Part shown: in pieces, positions 63,978 to 64,000 of the stretch
How the letters are laid out: every line of letters starts with the position of its first letter
Numbering within the stretch: position 1 is the stretch's first letter
Assembly: GCF_017591435.1 (NCBI RefSeq)
Contig: NC_059268.1
Coordinates: 7,728,684 to 7,792,683 of the forward strand
Source of the DNA: Portunus trituberculatus
Taxonomy: Eukaryota; Arthropoda; Malacostraca; Decapoda; Portunidae
Direction: 5' to 3'
DNA length: 64,000 bases
The notes under the pieces: generated by a model
What the model was told of the DNA's origin: nothing
What the model saw: only the letters and a program-made list of their open reading frames with translations
The model's database searches: none
Translations under genes and position numbers: made by a program

Positions 63978-64000
63978 AGTTTAATCTATTTCTTTTTCTT

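Overview
The window looks like non-coding nuclear DNA from an arthropod, most likely a decapod crustacean and possibly a crab. The evidence is an extreme load of very long simple repeats, an interstitial block of the arthropod telomere motif (TTAGG, read as CCTAA on this strand), and degraded LINE and MITE copies of a kind I associate with decapod genomes. The species cannot be named from the sequence. I see no complete protein-coding gene, no rRNA and no tRNA. Almost every long open frame is a simple repeat (CT, CA, TAG, CCT) or a pyrimidine-rich tract read through in some frame, so the window is probably intergenic or deep intronic DNA.

Layout. Roughly a tenth of the window by eye is microsatellite: dozens of (CT/GA)n and (CA/GT)n arrays of 40-190 bp, a 442 bp CT-CTGT-CT block (28879-29320), a 443 bp TA-GA-GT block (40918-41360), large TAG/TAA/ATT blocks (447-783, 42627-42927, 54188-54309, 57076-57320) and CCT/GGA blocks. 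Several degenerate minisatellites lie between them (20216-20296, 31561-32020, 52530-52960, 60481-60845).

Transposons. Two hAT-type non-autonomous elements have recognisable ends: a 359 bp MITE at 4093-4451 with near-identical 8 bp target duplications, and a 1442 bp element at 38437-39878 with a perfect 8 bp duplication and unusual ATCGGT hexamer arrays just inside both ends. Three copies of a ~214 bp MITE family with TTAA-CCCCTTCAGTAC ends (8991-9178, 26887-27100, 29792-30005) look like non-autonomous piggyBac relatives. Three minus-strand LINE 3' ends or C-terminal relics occur (7050-7290, 9302-9690, 63585-63900).

Beyond repeats there are two weak exon candidates, both minus strand and both bounded by AG and GTAAGT. 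One lies just beside the telomere-like block (51185-51355). The other lies inside the larger hAT element (39695-39751) and could be a captured host exon. There are also a nested inverted repeat (21765-21832), a G-quadruplex-capable stretch (49876-49955) and a GC-box-rich patch (55185-55350). No pathway or operon-like organisation can be inferred. All calls are by eye and no database search was run.
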